Notes: generated from the letters alone by a model not told the origin. A stretch of DNA of 64,000 nt from Flavobacterium sp. (GCA_030053925.1 JASGCX010000009.1:1-64000); one strand, 5' to 3'. Shown: positions 44,637-54,603, counted from the first letter of the stretch. Translations and numbers: made by a program.

Positions 44637-46628
44637 ATGTCGTATTCATCTTTAGAATCTTGCTTACTCGATTTAGAAAAAAACAACCAACTCGTTCGTA
44701 TTAAGGAAGAAGTTGACCCATATTTAGAAATGGCAGCTATTCATTTGCGTATGTACGAGGCAAAAGGGCCAGCTATTTTATTCGAAAACGTAAAAGGCTC
44801 AAAATTTAGAGCTGCGTCTAACATTTTTGGCACGCTTAACCGTAGCAAATTCATTTTTAAAGACACACTTAAATTGGTACAGCAGCTAATCAATTTAAAA
44901 GGCAATCCAATGGAAGCCTTAAAGCATCCGTTGCAAAATATACAAACTGGTTTAGCCGCATTAAAAGCGTTGCCTTTAAAAAATCCAATTAGCAAACCCG
45001 TCTTGTATCAGCAAATAAATATTTCCAATTTACCGCTCATTCACCATTGGCCAATGGATGGCGGCGCATTTGTAACCTTACCACAAGTATATACCGAAGA
45101 TGCCGATAAACCAGGCATCATGCAATCAAATTTAGGTATGTATCGCATCCAATTAACTGGTAACAATTATCAATTAAACAAAGAAATTGGCTTGCATTAC
45201 CAATTGCATCGTGGTATTGGTATTCATCAAACAAAAGCTAATAAAAAAGGCTTACCGTTGAAAGTAAGTTGTTTTGTTGGCGGCCCACCATCGCACACTT
45301 TAGCCGCAGTTATGCCTTTGCCCGAAGGTATTAGCGAAATAACTTTTGCCGGCGTTATTGGTGCAAGACGATTTAGATATACTTATGAAGACGGATTTGC
45401 GGTAAGTACCGATGCTGATTTTGTAATTACTGGCGAAGTTTATATAAATGAAAACAAGCCCGAAGGACCTTTTGGCGACCACCTTGGTTACTATTCGTTA
45501 CAGCACGATTTTCCACTAATGAAAGTGCATAAAGTATATGCAAGAAAAAATGCTATTTGGCCTTTTACGGTAGTAGGTAGGCCACCACAAGAAGACACCA
45601 GTTTTGGCCAACTAATACACGAAATAACAGGCGCAGCCATACCGCAAGAAGTACCAGGCTTAAAACAAGTTAATGCCGTAGATGCAGCAGGCGTGCATCC
45701 TTTGTTGCTAGCTATTGGTAGCGAACGCTATACACCTTACACACCTACTAAACAGCCTGCCGAACTATTAACCATTGCCAATCATCTGCTTGGCACAGGG
45801 CAACTAAGTTTAGCCAAGTTTTTATTTATTACAGCAGACGATACCAACCAATTAACCACCCATAATGTGCAGCATTTTATGGAATATTTATTGGAAAGAA
45901 TAGACCTTACAAGAGACGTTCATTTTTACACCAATACCACCATTGATACACTTGATTACAGCGGTACAGGCTTAAATACTGGTAGTAAAGTTGTATTTGC
46001 TGCCTACGGCGAAAAACTAAGAGACTTGTGTAAAGAAGTACCTCAACAGTTAAAAGAACTGCGTGGGTTTGTGAATCCACAATTAGCTATGCCTGGTGTA
46101 ATTGCCATTGAAACCTTAACATATAAAGAGTGCGTAGACCAAGATATATATAGAATTTCCGAAGATGAAGATGAAAACAGCGAACAAAAAGAATGGTACA
46201 ATGATCCACTTAGGCATGGTTTTGGGATAAGCGATTTAAGACATGCCCTAAATCCTAATGACCCTATTTACGACATAGAACTTGGTGAAAAAAGCTACCA
46301 TAAAAGCTTATTTGAAATAGATTTGGAAGATGAATCTGTTGCATTCTTAAAAAATGTTGCAATAATCGTTTTGTGCGATGATGCTAATTTTGTATCGAAA
46401 ACCTTAAATAATTTTTTATGGGTAACGTTTACCCGTAGCAATCCAGCTGTTGATATTGATGGCGTATTCTCATTCACTTTAAACAAACACTGGGGCTGTA
46501 GAGGGCCATTAATAATTGATGCAAGAATAAAACCGCACCACGCACCACCAGTAGAAAAACTGCCAGAAATTGAAAAGAAAATAGACCGATTGTTTGAAAA
46601 AGGCGGTAGCCTTTATGGTGTGTTGTAA
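44637..46628 (+). CDS. UbiD-family decarboxylase
   Basis: This 663-aa protein resembles the prenylated-FMN-dependent decarboxylase UbiD. The central domain has PEGPFGDHLGYYS and the pFMN site RPPQEDTSFGQLIHE. In E. coli UbiD makes the ubiquinone ring; in Bacteroidota, which use menaquinone, the role is probably in a related aromatic decarboxylation, so I give no gene symbol. It is longer than classical UbiD (about 490 aa), a form I remember in Bacteroidota. Its maturation needs a UbiX flavin prenyltransferase, which is not in this window. Confidence 0.85.
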   Translation: MSYSSLESCLLDLEKNNQLVRIKEEVDPYLEMAAIHLRMYEAKGPAILFENVKGSKFRAASNIFGTLNRSKFIFKDTLKLVQQLINLKGNPMEALKHPLQNIQTGLAALKALPLKNPISKPVLYQQINISNLPLIHHWPMDGGAFVTLPQVYTEDADKPGIMQSNLGMYRIQLTGNNYQLNKEIGLHYQLHRGIGIHQTKANKKGLPLKVSCFVGGPPSHTLAAVMPLPEGISEITFAGVIGARRFRYTYEDGFAVSTDADFVITGEVYINENKPEGPFGDHLGYYSLQHDFPLMKVHKVYARKNAIWPFTVVGRPPQEDTSFGQLIHEITGAAIPQEVPGLKQVNAVDAAGVHPLLLAIGSERYTPYTPTKQPAELLTIANHLLGTGQLSLAKFLFITADDTNQLTTHNVQHFMEYLLERIDLTRDVHFYTNTTIDTLDYSGTGLNTGSKVVFAAYGEKLRDLCKEVPQQLKELRGFVNPQLAMPGVIAIETLTYKECVDQDIYRISEDEDENSEQKEWYNDPLRHGFGISDLRHALNPNDPIYDIELGEKSYHKSLFEIDLEDESVAFLKNVAIIVLCDDANFVSKTLNNFLWVTFTRSNPAVDIDGVFSFTLNKHWGCRGPLIIDARIKPHHAPPVEKLPEIEKKIDRLFEKGGSLYGVL

Positions 46629-46757
46629 CTGTTAAACTTTCACTTTCAAATACTAAAATGCAGTATTCATGCGTTAGATAGTTATATTCGCTATTCTAAA
46701 AATAATATCTACACCGTTTGCCTATGGCTAAATAGTTTACCTAAAGTTTTCAAAAAT

Positions 46758-47483
46758 ATGCAGATTCAAGATTTTTTAAAATGGGGCTTACTAGCTTTTG
46801 TAATGGCGTTTACTTTTAACCGAGCAGCCATTACTTCAACCGACAACCACACAACAGTACTTGCAACTACGCCTATTAAACCCGGTTCTATCCAGTGTTT
46901 TTTGTACGATAGCTTGCAGCTAAATCTTAAAGGGCTATCTAAAGAAGCATATAACTATGCTTTACTTGGCTACAACAAACTATTACAAGCAGGTAAAATT
47001 AAAAACAACGAAACCCTTACCATTATCGATTTCAGTTTGCCATCTACCGCAAAAAGATTATTTGTTATCGATTTAAAACTTGGCGAGGTATTATTTAACA
47101 CCCTAGTATCGCATGGCAAAAACTCGGGCAAAGCCATCGCATCGCAGTTTTCTAATAAAGCGCATAGCTTTAAAAGCAGCTTGGGCTTTTACATTACTAG
47201 CAACACATACATTGGCAAACATGGCTTATCGCTACGCTTAGAAGGCGAGGAAAAAGGCATTAACGACAATGCTTTAAACCGAGGTATAGTAATGCATTGC
47301 GCCGATTATGTTACACAAGATTTAATTAACTCGCAAGGTTATATTGGTAGAAGCGAAGGCTGCCCTGCAGTGCCACAGCAAGAACACAAAGCCATTATTA
47401 ATACTATTAAAGATGGTAGTTGCTTATTTATTTACAGCCCAGTAAAGCAATACCTTACTAACTCAAGATTAATAGAAAGTTAG
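46758..47483 (+). CDS. L,D-transpeptidase-like (YkuD_2) secreted protein
   Basis: This 241-aa protein has an N-terminal hydrophobic segment (about 8-24). Its catalytic domain (about 75-235) has VMHCADYV and RSEGCPAVP with Ser/Gly/Cys in the SxGC arrangement typical of YkuD-like active sites. It probably acts on peptidoglycan in the periplasm. The HGKNSGKAIASQFSN loop is a YkuD_2 hallmark. Function in this lineage is unproven. Confidence 0.85.
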   Translation: MQIQDFLKWGLLAFVMAFTFNRAAITSTDNHTTVLATTPIKPGSIQCFLYDSLQLNLKGLSKEAYNYALLGYNKLLQAGKIKNNETLTIIDFSLPSTAKRLFVIDLKLGEVLFNTLVSHGKNSGKAIASQFSNKAHSFKSSLGFYITSNTYIGKHGLSLRLEGEEKGINDNALNRGIVMHCADYVTQDLINSQGYIGRSEGCPAVPQQEHKAIINTIKDGSCLFIYSPVKQYLTNSRLIES

Positions 47484-47587
47484 TAAGCCCAGCCAAACAT
47501 ATTATTGCCACAAGTACGCAAGACAAGATTTTATCTATATCTGAGCATGCTTGTGGCAATGTCTATTTTATAAGGTAAGTGTTTAGT

Positions 47588-48376
47588 TTAGTTTACTTCC
47601 ACCCAAGTATGGTCGGCTAGTAAACGTACCGAAGCTAAAAATTGTTTGAACGGCCCATTACCGCCCCATTCTTTTGGCGATACTAGCGATAACAAATGTG
47701 TGCCATCTTGCTTCTCGTACAAATGATACACATGACCAATTTGTGGTTTAAAACGCAGCATCGCTTCGTATATCATCAAGCTTAGTTCTTTGCGCTTATT
47801 TATTTCCTGTGCTTGCCTTGCAAGTAGTTCTATTTGTTGTTTTATTTGGTCAAGCTGCATATTGGTTTGCTCTTCCATGGCACTCAAAGCTTTGTGCTTA
47901 ATCACGCCTTCTTTGGTGGGTTGTATAGCCACGCTGCCAGCACTCGATGCGTAGGGCAACACACTCATTTGCTTGTGGTAAATTTCAATATTGGTAAATG
48001 GTTCGCCGTTTTCAAAGCCCTTGTGCGTTACTTTCATGTAGCCGTTGGCCAAAATCTCGTTAGTTACAGCAAGCACCAATTGGTCATCTTTAAAAAACTG
48101 CGTTTCTATGGTAGAAGCATTGGTAATATCCGCCACAATTGTATCAGCCAAATCTTGGTTGTCAAAAGGTTGCTTTTCGCCATTGGGGTTTACGCTGTAT
48201 TGTGCATAAAACGCATCGTTAGTTACCGAAACCCAATTGGTACTAATGCTTAATGCCTTGCCATTATTTGCGCTATCTATTTTATAATTACCGCTTTTAG
48301 GTGCTACACCAAATTGAAAATCACATTTTTCGGGAAACAACTGCCAGGATGCCAAAAAATTATACGCTTGTACCAT
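47588..48376 (-). CDS. DUF2452-domain protein with N-terminal lipocalin-like region
   Basis: This 262-aa protein starting at the ATG at 48376 has an N-terminal part (about 1-120) of beta-rich, lipocalin-like character and a C-terminal helical part (about 130-262) matching DUF2452, including KHKALSAMEEQTNMQLDQIK and a tail ending LLADHTWVEVN. An upstream frame adds 19 unlikely residues. Function unknown; the two parts may be a fusion. It converges with the YkuD_2 gene. Confidence 0.75.
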   Translation of the reverse strand: MVQAYNFLASWQLFPEKCDFQFGVAPKSGNYKIDSANNGKALSISTNWVSVTNDAFYAQYSVNPNGEKQPFDNQDLADTIVADITNASTIETQFFKDDQLVLAVTNEILANGYMKVTHKGFENGEPFTNIEIYHKQMSVLPYASSAGSVAIQPTKEGVIKHKALSAMEEQTNMQLDQIKQQIELLARQAQEINKRKELSLMIYEAMLRFKPQIGHVYHLYEKQDGTHLLSLVSPKEWGGNGPFKQFLASVRLLADHTWVEVN

Positions 48377-48500
48377 AATGCTTGTAATAACGCTAAACCA
48401 TCTTAAATGTTGAAAACAGCCACAAAGGAACAAACATTGCCAAATAGATACGTGAGATTTTTTTGGTAACTAGCAGTAGAGCTACTATTTAGTTTTATGA

Positions 48501-49550
48501 AGCCTGTGCCAAGTTTACGAAGCACCTAATGCAAGTGGTAAGAGTAATATTTTTGAGGCGTTGGAGTTTTTAAATTATTTTCTAAAATATAGTTTTACTG
48601 CTGCCGATTTTTTGGGTGGAAAGGAAGCTTTGCTATCCTATTCAAAAAAGGAAATTTTACTAAAAGAAGAAATTTTAAGAGTTAATACGCCCGAACCCGA
48701 CTTGTCTTTTTTTATAGGATTTGATGATAAAATTTTTATAAATCCATCAATGCACTTTAGCAGTGAAAATAATCGAATTGCGGATGTTTGGCATTTTAAT
48801 TATTGCGATTCTGGCCCAGAAAGCAAGCCTTTTGACCCTTTTGGAATTAATAATTTTAATGAAAGAGAAGCGTTCAAAAAGAAATGGATAGAAGATGGAT
48901 ACATATATAATAATAATTACGAGATATTTTATGACAATTTCTCTAGAATATTCGTTGGAAAGCCTGACCTAAAAAAAATTAACCAATCCTCTAACAAACT
49001 ATTAATTGACGCTTCAAACACCGCTCAAATTCTTGGGCAAATTTTCCAAGACGAAACAAAAAAAGAGGATTTTATAGAATGGCTGCGTATTCTAATACCT
49101 GAATTTGAAAATATTGAGGTGAAGAAAAATGAATTTGATGGCAGCTTTCACATTTTTGTAAAAGAAAAAAGTCACGACAAACATTTTCCTGCAACGCTAT
49201 TATCAGACGGTACAAAAAATATATTGGCATTAATGGCTGCTGTGTACCAAAGTAACCAGCCACAGTTTTTATGTATTGAAGAGCCTGAAAATGGGTTGCA
49301 TCCTCATGCTATAGAATTACTCGTTGACTTTTTTAGAGAAAAATGCGAAACAGAAGGGCATCACATTTGGCTAAATACCCATTCACCTACACTAGTGCGC
49401 TGCCTAGCTATAGATGAAGTAATTACCGTAAACAAAATAAACGGCGAAACCAAGGCAAAACAGTTTAAAAAAGAAGAAGCGGTAAACATGAAAATGGATG
49501 AAGCTTGGCTTACCAATACATTAGGAGGAGGTGTGTCATGGTCAAAGTAG
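48501..49550 (+). pseudogene. Decayed AAA_21-type ATPase (5' end lost)
   Basis: The open frame after a TGA at 48498-48500 contains the end of a Walker A loop (APNASGKSNIFEALE) but no start codon upstream of it. The ATG at 48497 in another frame runs only ten codons. The remaining sequence is a good ATPase with Walker B (CIEEPENGLHPHAIE) and the switch WLNTHSPTLVRCLA. About 30 N-terminal residues, including the first beta strand, are gone. It is probably the ATPase subunit of a two-gene defence system that has died here. Overlap with the next broken gene shows the original operon. Confidence 0.75.
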
Positions 49551-49854
49551 GCTTTATTTGTGAAGGTAAAACTGAAAGAAAATTATTGGGATCTGCTAAT
49601 TTCAAAAGTTGTCTTCAATCAATTAATCTTGAGCAAGTAGATGAGGTAATTAATGCTGAAAGTTCTGGTAACTTGTTACCGCACAATATTAAAGTCTATA
49701 CCGAAGGTTTAAAAAGTAAAGGTGCAAGCTAAATCTGCTAGGTAAGCTACGCTCATTAAATTTAGATGTACGTGAAGCCGCAAAACATCTCAATTGCCCA
49801 AGTGCAGCCTATTTTGTTAATAAACTTCGGCAAATTGTCACTGTTAATTCCTAA
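49538..49854 (+). pseudogene. Decayed TOPRIM-type (DUF4276-like) nuclease
   Basis: A start at 49538 gives 64 aa (VKVGFICEGKTERKLLGS..., the first strand and glutamate of TOPRIM-like DUF4276 proteins). It then stops, and the sequence continues in another frame (NLLGKLRSLNLDVREAAKHL, then NCPSAAYFVNKLRQ) to TAA at 49852. This looks like an internal deletion plus a frameshift between the N- and C-termini of one gene. Its N-terminus overlaps the ATPase end, as in intact two-gene systems. The 41-bp array starts in its last codons. Confidence 0.6.
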
Positions 49855-50134
49855 TAATGAGTTAAAAAATTCACATATATATAAGTATTTACCAATATTG
49901 GGTTCAATAGTTCATCGGCTAATAATTGATTCCTGATATTGAGTTCAAAAGTTCACAAGCAAGTTTTTTCTTCCTGATATTGAGTTCAACAGTTCACAAG
50001 CAAGTTTTTGCTTCCTGATATTGATTTCAAAAATCTACAAGCAACTATTTGCTTCCTGATATTTAGTTCAACAGTTCATAAGCAAGTTTTTGCTTCCTGA
50101 TATTGGGTTCAAAAATTCATGTGCTGCTTTTTGC
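49848..50134. repeat. 41-bp tandem array, seven units
   Basis: Seven exact 41-bp periods start at 49848, 49889, 49930, 49971, 50012, 50053 and 50094. Each contains TTCCTGATATTGAGTTCA-like sequence, then AGTTCACAAGCAAG. Early units are more diverged than late ones. The array starts inside the dead nuclease gene and ends 70 bp before the HTH gene. It is not a CRISPR: the units abut directly with no spacers. Confidence 0.93.
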
Positions 50135-50203
50135 ATTTTAAAAAATGCCAGTAATTATTTTATTGAGTTGTTTTATTGTAATACTTTAGTTCAAAAAATT
50201 AGC

Positions 50204-50566
50204 ATGATACATTTAGATATTGCCAAAGTATGCCAAAGCAAGGGCATAGATAAACCAACCGAATACCTAGTAAATAGAGGCTTTACAACAAGTACGGCTT
50301 ATAGATTAGTAACACAACCACAAGAACGTATTAGTTATCAAATGCTTGAGCAGTTATGTTTAGCTTTTTACTGCACACCTAACGAATTGCTATCGTGGCA
50401 GCCAAATAGTAATACTACAGTTGATAGCAATCATCCCATACAAAAGCTAAAACCTGTAAAACAAGACACTTCAATAGTTGGCAGACTTAGAAAATTGCCA
50501 CCAGAAAAACTAGAAGAAGTACAGAAATTTTTAGAGGGCTTGGCAGGCGAAGCAACTGACAAATAA
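50204..50566 (+). CDS. Small XRE/Cro-like HTH regulator
   Basis: This 120-aa protein has an N-terminal helix-turn-helix (about 5-65: LVNRGFTTSTAYRLVTQ, ISYQMLEQLCLAFYCTPNELL), typical of Cro/CI-type small DNA-binding proteins, and a charged C-terminal tail (PPEKLEEVQKFLEGLAG). I use the ATG at 50204, because the upstream frame runs through the repeat array. It could control the neighbouring dead ATPase/nuclease operon or itself. Confidence 0.8.
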   Translation: MIHLDIAKVCQSKGIDKPTEYLVNRGFTTSTAYRLVTQPQERISYQMLEQLCLAFYCTPNELLSWQPNSNTTVDSNHPIQKLKPVKQDTSIVGRLRKLPPEKLEEVQKFLEGLAGEATDK

Positions 50567-50963
50567 TAGCAAAATCACTACGCTACAATAAAAGCTGCGC
50601 AGCAAACAGAACGCACAAGTGTAGATGCTTTGTAAACTCGGTACAGGCTATACCTAAGCTCAATAGTAAGCCTACTGCAGGTTACATAAAAACTAATTGC
50701 TCAATAGGGTAGTATAAACTTTTGTATTGGCTAGCGTTAGATGCTTCCCCCCAAAAAAAATTGGGGCAGGCTGTTCCTCTGCATAACAATTGTTGCGCCC
50801 TTGCCTTCTTTGCTAATGTGTGTGAAACAAAAACACAATGTGCATAGCCTTAAACTGGTAGCAATTATTTTCCCCTTCTCAACATTATCACTGTGGTAAA
50901 TGTTATTGCTTTGCATTAATCAATATTTTTACACCGTTCTACTAGCATTATAAATACGCTTCA
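50567..50963. other. 397-bp intergenic region before lipA
   Basis: No gene. It contains a CCCCAA...TTGGGG palindrome (50749-50766) around an A-tract. No tRNA, terminator with a T-run or repeat array is recognised. It must contain the lipA promoter. Confidence 0.5.
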
Positions 50964-51902
50964 ATGATTGAATTACCTGTTGTACCGCAACCATTTACCG
51001 CAGATACGATACTTAAAAAACCAAATTGGCTACGTGTAAAACTGCCTATTGGCGAGAGTTACAAGCACGTTCGTGGTTTGGTAGATGACCATAAATTACA
51101 TACCATTTGCGAAAGCGGCAATTGCCCTAATATGGGCGAATGTTGGGGCGCTGGTACCGCTACATTTATGATACTTGGCAATGTGTGTACCCGTAGTTGT
51201 GCCTTTTGTGCAGTAGCTACTGGTAGGCCCGATGCAGTAGACTGGGACGAACCGCAACGGGTAGCAGAAGCCATTAACCTAATGAAAGTAAAACATGCAG
51301 TAATTACTAGCGTGGATAGGGACGAACTGAAAGACGGCGGCTCTATTATTTGGTACAATACTATTAAGTCGGTAAAAGTGCTAAATCCTGATACAACTTT
51401 AGAAACCTTGATACCAGATTTTAGAGGTATTCAAGAGCAAATTCAACGCATAATAGATGCAGCACCAGAAGTGGTAAGCCACAATATGGAAACGGTAGAA
51501 CGTAATACTAGAAAAGTACGTATTCAAGCCAAATACAACCGTAGTTTAGAAGTGTTGCGCTTGCTAAAAGTAGGCGGTATGCGCACCAAAACAGGCATGA
51601 TGCTTGGCATTGGCGAAACCAAAGAAGAAGTAGTTGAAACCATGAAACACTTAGTAGATGTGGGTTGCGATGTATTAACACTTGGTCAATACTTACAGCC
51701 AACTAAAAAGCACTTACCAGTGTTGCGCTATGTACACCCTAATGAATTTGCCGAACTAAGAGAAATAGGCTACGAGCTTGGTTTTGATTATGTAGAAAGT
51801 GGGCCATTGGTGCGTAGCTCTTACCACAGCGAAATGCACGTAGTAAAAGGGTATGGCCGTAATAAATGGCAAGAAGAAAAAGCATTATTAGCAACTGTAT
51901 AG
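50964..51902 (+). CDS. lipA: Lipoyl synthase LipA
   Basis: This 312-aa radical SAM enzyme inserts two sulfurs into octanoyl domains to make lipoyl cofactor. Both clusters are encoded: the auxiliary cluster in [12 protein letters not shown] and the SAM cluster in CTRSCAFC. Family motifs include [11 protein letters not shown] and [13 protein letters not shown]. It acts on pyruvate and oxoglutarate dehydrogenase E2 and on GcvH in the cytoplasm. Full length. It ends with a strong terminator. Confidence 0.95.
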   Translation: MIELPVVPQPFTADTILKKPNWLRVKLPIGESYKHVRGLVDDHKLHTICESGNCPNMGECWGAGTATFMILGNVCTRSCAFCAVATGRPDAVDWDEPQRVAEAINLMKVKHAVITSVDRDELKDGGSIIWYNTIKSVKVLNPDTTLETLIPDFRGIQEQIQRIIDAAPEVVSHNMETVERNTRKVRIQAKYNRSLEVLRLLKVGGMRTKTGMMLGIGETKEEVVETMKHLVDVGCDVLTLGQYLQPTKKHLPVLRYVHPNEFAELREIGYELGFDYVESGPLVRSSYHSEMHVVKGYGRNKWQEEKALLATV

Positions 51903-51920
51903 TATGCCAAATATGCCACA

Positions 51921-51967
51921 AAGCCACTGAAACACGCATTTTTATTGACCGTTTCAGTGGCTTTTTT
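51921..51967 (+). terminator. Rho-independent terminator after lipA
   Basis: Perfect 13-bp arms AAGCCACTGAAAC / GTTTCAGTGGCTT with a 17-nt loop, ending in a T run. Very stable. Confidence 0.9.
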
Positions 51968-51985
51968 ATGTGTTTTAACTTTTAA

Positions 51986-52045
51986 GTTTCTGTGCTTCGG
52001 TGGCAAAAAATATTCTCTGCGTTTCTGTGCTTCGGTGGCAAAAAA
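51986..52045. repeat. Two copies of a GTTTCTGTGCTTCGGTGGCA element
   Basis: Two 25-bp near-identical copies (51986-52010 and 52021-52045), 35 bp apart, each ending in an A-run, between the lipA terminator and the HsdR_N-like gene. Similar elements (CTTTGTGCCTTCGTGGC) are familiar from Bacteroidota intergenic regions. Confidence 0.7.
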
Positions 52046-52048
52046 AAC

Positions 52049-52480
52049 TTAAAAACCAGGAAAAATTTGTAGCATTTTGCAGTTATCGTTCACATGCCAC
52101 CCAAAAATGGATAAACCATTGGTAATAAACAGATAGGCAACAGGTATTGCCATATTGTAGCGAAGCACTTGCTGCAATACGCTTTCGGTTAAAGCTACAT
52201 CCATGGCTTTACATTCAATCATTAGCCAAGGTTGGTGTTGCCGATTGTACACTAAAATATCAAAACGCTTTTTTAGTTCTCCTAGTTTCAATTCTTTTTC
52301 CACAGCAATCAAGCTAGTAGGGTAGTGCAGGCTTTGTAGTAAATATTGTATGGTATTTTGGCGCACCCATTCTTCAGGCGTTAGTTTTACCCACTGTTTT
52401 CTTATCTCGTCAAATATTACTTCTTTACCCACCTCGCCTTTAATTTTAAAGTTAAAAGCTGGGTACGCAATTTTTATCAT
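52049..52480 (-). CDS. Type I restriction HsdR_N-like (HSDR_N_2) nuclease-fold protein
   Basis: This 143-aa protein has the core of PD-(D/E)xK nuclease folds: RFDILVYNRQHQPWLMIECKA, in which D, E and K are in the right order, then VLQQVLRYNMAI. It is the stand-alone HSDR_N_2 family found in most Bacteroidota. It is a probable housekeeping nuclease-like protein rather than part of a type I system. Confidence 0.82.
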   Translation of the reverse strand: MIKIAYPAFNFKIKGEVGKEVIFDEIRKQWVKLTPEEWVRQNTIQYLLQSLHYPTSLIAVEKELKLGELKKRFDILVYNRQHQPWLMIECKAMDVALTESVLQQVLRYNMAIPVAYLFITNGLSIFGWHVNDNCKMLQIFPGF

Positions 52481-52546
52481 CTAGTAAAAGTAAAAACTTT
52501 ATTTTTACAAAAGCCCTTTTTAAAACGAGAATAAAAACATATAAAT

Positions 52547-53317
52547 ATGAAGACAAAAGAAGAAATAGTTAATAACTGGTTGCCACGTTATACAGGCGAG
52601 GTTTTAGAGAATTTTGGTGCGTACATTTTGTTAACCAACTTTAGTAATTATGTACAAATGTTTGCCGATTGGAATAATGTAGAAGTGATAGGAAGAGATA
52701 GGCCTTTTCAATGTGCAACGGCACAAGGTATTACCATTATTAACTTTGGTATGGGTAGCCCAGGAGCAGCAACTGTAATGGATTTGCTAAGTGCCATTAA
52801 GCCCAAAGCGGTATTGTTTTTGGGTAAATGTGGCGGCTTAAAAAGACGCAATAAAATAGGCGATTTAATACTACCAATTGCAGCAATAAGAGGCGAGGGT
52901 ACAAGTAACGATTATTTTCCACCAGAAGTGCCAGCAATGCCAGCCTTTGCCTTGCAGAAAGCCATTTCAACAACTATACGTGATCACAATACCGATTATT
53001 GGACAGGCACAGTTTACACTACCAACCGCCGCGTATGGGAACACGATGAGCAATTTAAAGAACACTTACAACGTGTGAGGGCTTACGCAATAGACATGGA
53101 AACCGCCACCATTTTTATGGTTGGTTTTTATAACCATATACCAACTGGTGCGTTATTATTAGTAAGCGATAGCCCAATGGTACCCGAAGGTGTAAAAACA
53201 GAAGCTAGCGATAAAGCTGTAACATCAAAATTTGTTGAAAGCCATTTGAAAATTGGCATCGATTCGTTGAAACAATTAATTAATGATGGTGCAACTGTAA
53301 GGCATTTGAAATTTTAA
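52547..53317 (+). CDS. amn: AMP nucleosidase
   Basis: This 256-aa enzyme cleaves AMP to adenine and ribose 5-phosphate. Its purine-phosphorylase fold shows VLFLGKCGGLKRRNKIGDLILP and YAIDMETATIF (with the ribose-contacting Glu), plus LLLVSDSPMVPEGVKT. The shorter AMP nucleosidase type without the N-terminal domain of E. coli Amn is normal in Bacteroidota. Confidence 0.88.
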   Translation: MKTKEEIVNNWLPRYTGEVLENFGAYILLTNFSNYVQMFADWNNVEVIGRDRPFQCATAQGITIINFGMGSPGAATVMDLLSAIKPKAVLFLGKCGGLKRRNKIGDLILPIAAIRGEGTSNDYFPPEVPAMPAFALQKAISTTIRDHNTDYWTGTVYTTNRRVWEHDEQFKEHLQRVRAYAIDMETATIFMVGFYNHIPTGALLLVSDSPMVPEGVKTEASDKAVTSKFVESHLKIGIDSLKQLINDGATVRHLKF

Positions 53318-53364
53318 ATCGTTTGCCTTGTTTTAAACTACAATAACTATAAACAAGCAAGGCA

Positions 53365-54078
53365 ATGACTAATTTTTTAACAGCAGAATGGCGTAAATTA
53401 ATAATGGCAAATTATGCCGTAGCCCCCAATATTTTAACCCCACTGTTGCCCAAAGGCACTAAACTAGATATTTTTGAAGGTAAAGCCTACGTAAGTTTAG
53501 TAGGCTTTATGTTTTTAAATAGCCGCATTTTTGGTGTACCCATACCTTTTATGGGCAGTTTTGAAGAAGTAAATTTGCGCTTTTACGTGAAAAGATGGGT
53601 AGATAACGAATGGCGCAGAGGTGTTGTTTTTGTAAACGAAACAGTGCCTTTTAAAGCAGTGGCAGTAATTGCCAATTGGTTGTATAAGGAACATTATACA
53701 GCAATACCTACCAAACACAAATGGCTAATTAACAATACAAAGCAAGCTATTAATTACTATTGGAAAAAGAACGGCATTTGGAACGAACTGAATGTTGAAG
53801 CTAGCGCAACTAGCCAAAAAATGCAACTAGGCAGTGCCGAAGCGTTTATTTTTGAGCATTACTTTGGCTACACAAAAGTGGATGCAGCTAGCACCATTGA
53901 GTACCATATAGCTCACCCAAGTTGGGAAATTTATCCTGTTGAAAAAGTGACTGTTAGGTGTAATTTTGGTGCTATGTACGGTGCTAACTTTGCACACTTA
54001 AGCCATGTAAAACCCAATTCAATAATGCTTGCAGAAGGTTCCGATATTGCAGTAAAATGGAAACGAAATAGCTTGTAA
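53365..54078 (+). CDS. DUF2071 (YqjF-like) protein
   Basis: This 237-aa protein matches DUF2071 across its length: TAEWRKLIMANYAVAP, LPKGTKLDIFEGKAYVSLVG, FEEVNLRFYVKRW and GVVFVNETVPFKAVAVIAN. Function unknown; it is a soluble cytoplasmic protein. It converges with smpB. Confidence 0.85.
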   Translation: MTNFLTAEWRKLIMANYAVAPNILTPLLPKGTKLDIFEGKAYVSLVGFMFLNSRIFGVPIPFMGSFEEVNLRFYVKRWVDNEWRRGVVFVNETVPFKAVAVIANWLYKEHYTAIPTKHKWLINNTKQAINYYWKKNGIWNELNVEASATSQKMQLGSAEAFIFEHYFGYTKVDAASTIEYHIAHPSWEIYPVEKVTVRCNFGAMYGANFAHLSHVKPNSIMLAEGSDIAVKWKRNSL

Positions 54079-54116
54079 AAGCCCTTAATTGGTGTAATTT
54101 GTGCTAAGTAGAGGTG

Positions 54117-54560
54117 CTATTTTGCTAGGTAACGCTTAATTTCTTTTTGGGTATCTCTTTCCTTTAAAGTTTCACGTTTATCGTGTATTTTTTTACCTCT
54201 GCCAAGGCCAATTTCTACTTTCACAAATTGGTCATCTGTAAAAAATATTTTTAAAGGAACAATTGTATAACCACGTTCCTTCATGCTTGCTTCTAGTTTC
54301 TTTAATTCTTTTTTGTGAAGTAACAGTTTGCGGTCGTGTACGGCAATATGGTTATTGGCTGTACCTAGTTTATACTCGGCAATGTACACACCACGCATCC
54401 ACAATTCATGCCTATCAAACACGCAAAAAGCATCGTTAAAGCTTACTTTGCCTTCACGTATGCTTTTTACTTCGGTACCCATTAAAGCTACGCCAGCAAT
54501 ATATTTGGCTTCTATGGCATAGTTAAAATAAGCCTGCCTATTGTTCATTTCTTTTGCCAT
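54117..54560 (-). CDS. smpB: SsrA-binding protein SmpB
   Basis: This 147-aa protein binds tmRNA and brings it to stalled ribosomes. Recognisable SmpB blocks are AGVALMGTEVKSIREGKVSF, HDRKLLLHKKELKKLEA, and the basic GLGRGKKIHDKRETLKERD tail that enters the mRNA channel. Full length. It lies downstream of accD. Confidence 0.95.
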   Translation of the reverse strand: MAKEMNNRQAYFNYAIEAKYIAGVALMGTEVKSIREGKVSFNDAFCVFDRHELWMRGVYIAEYKLGTANNHIAVHDRKLLLHKKELKKLEASMKERGYTIVPLKIFFTDDQFVKVEIGLGRGKKIHDKRETLKERDTQKEIKRYLAK

Positions 54561-54603
54561 GCCACTAACCCCTAAATGGGGTAATTTTAAAATAAATTCG
54601 CTA

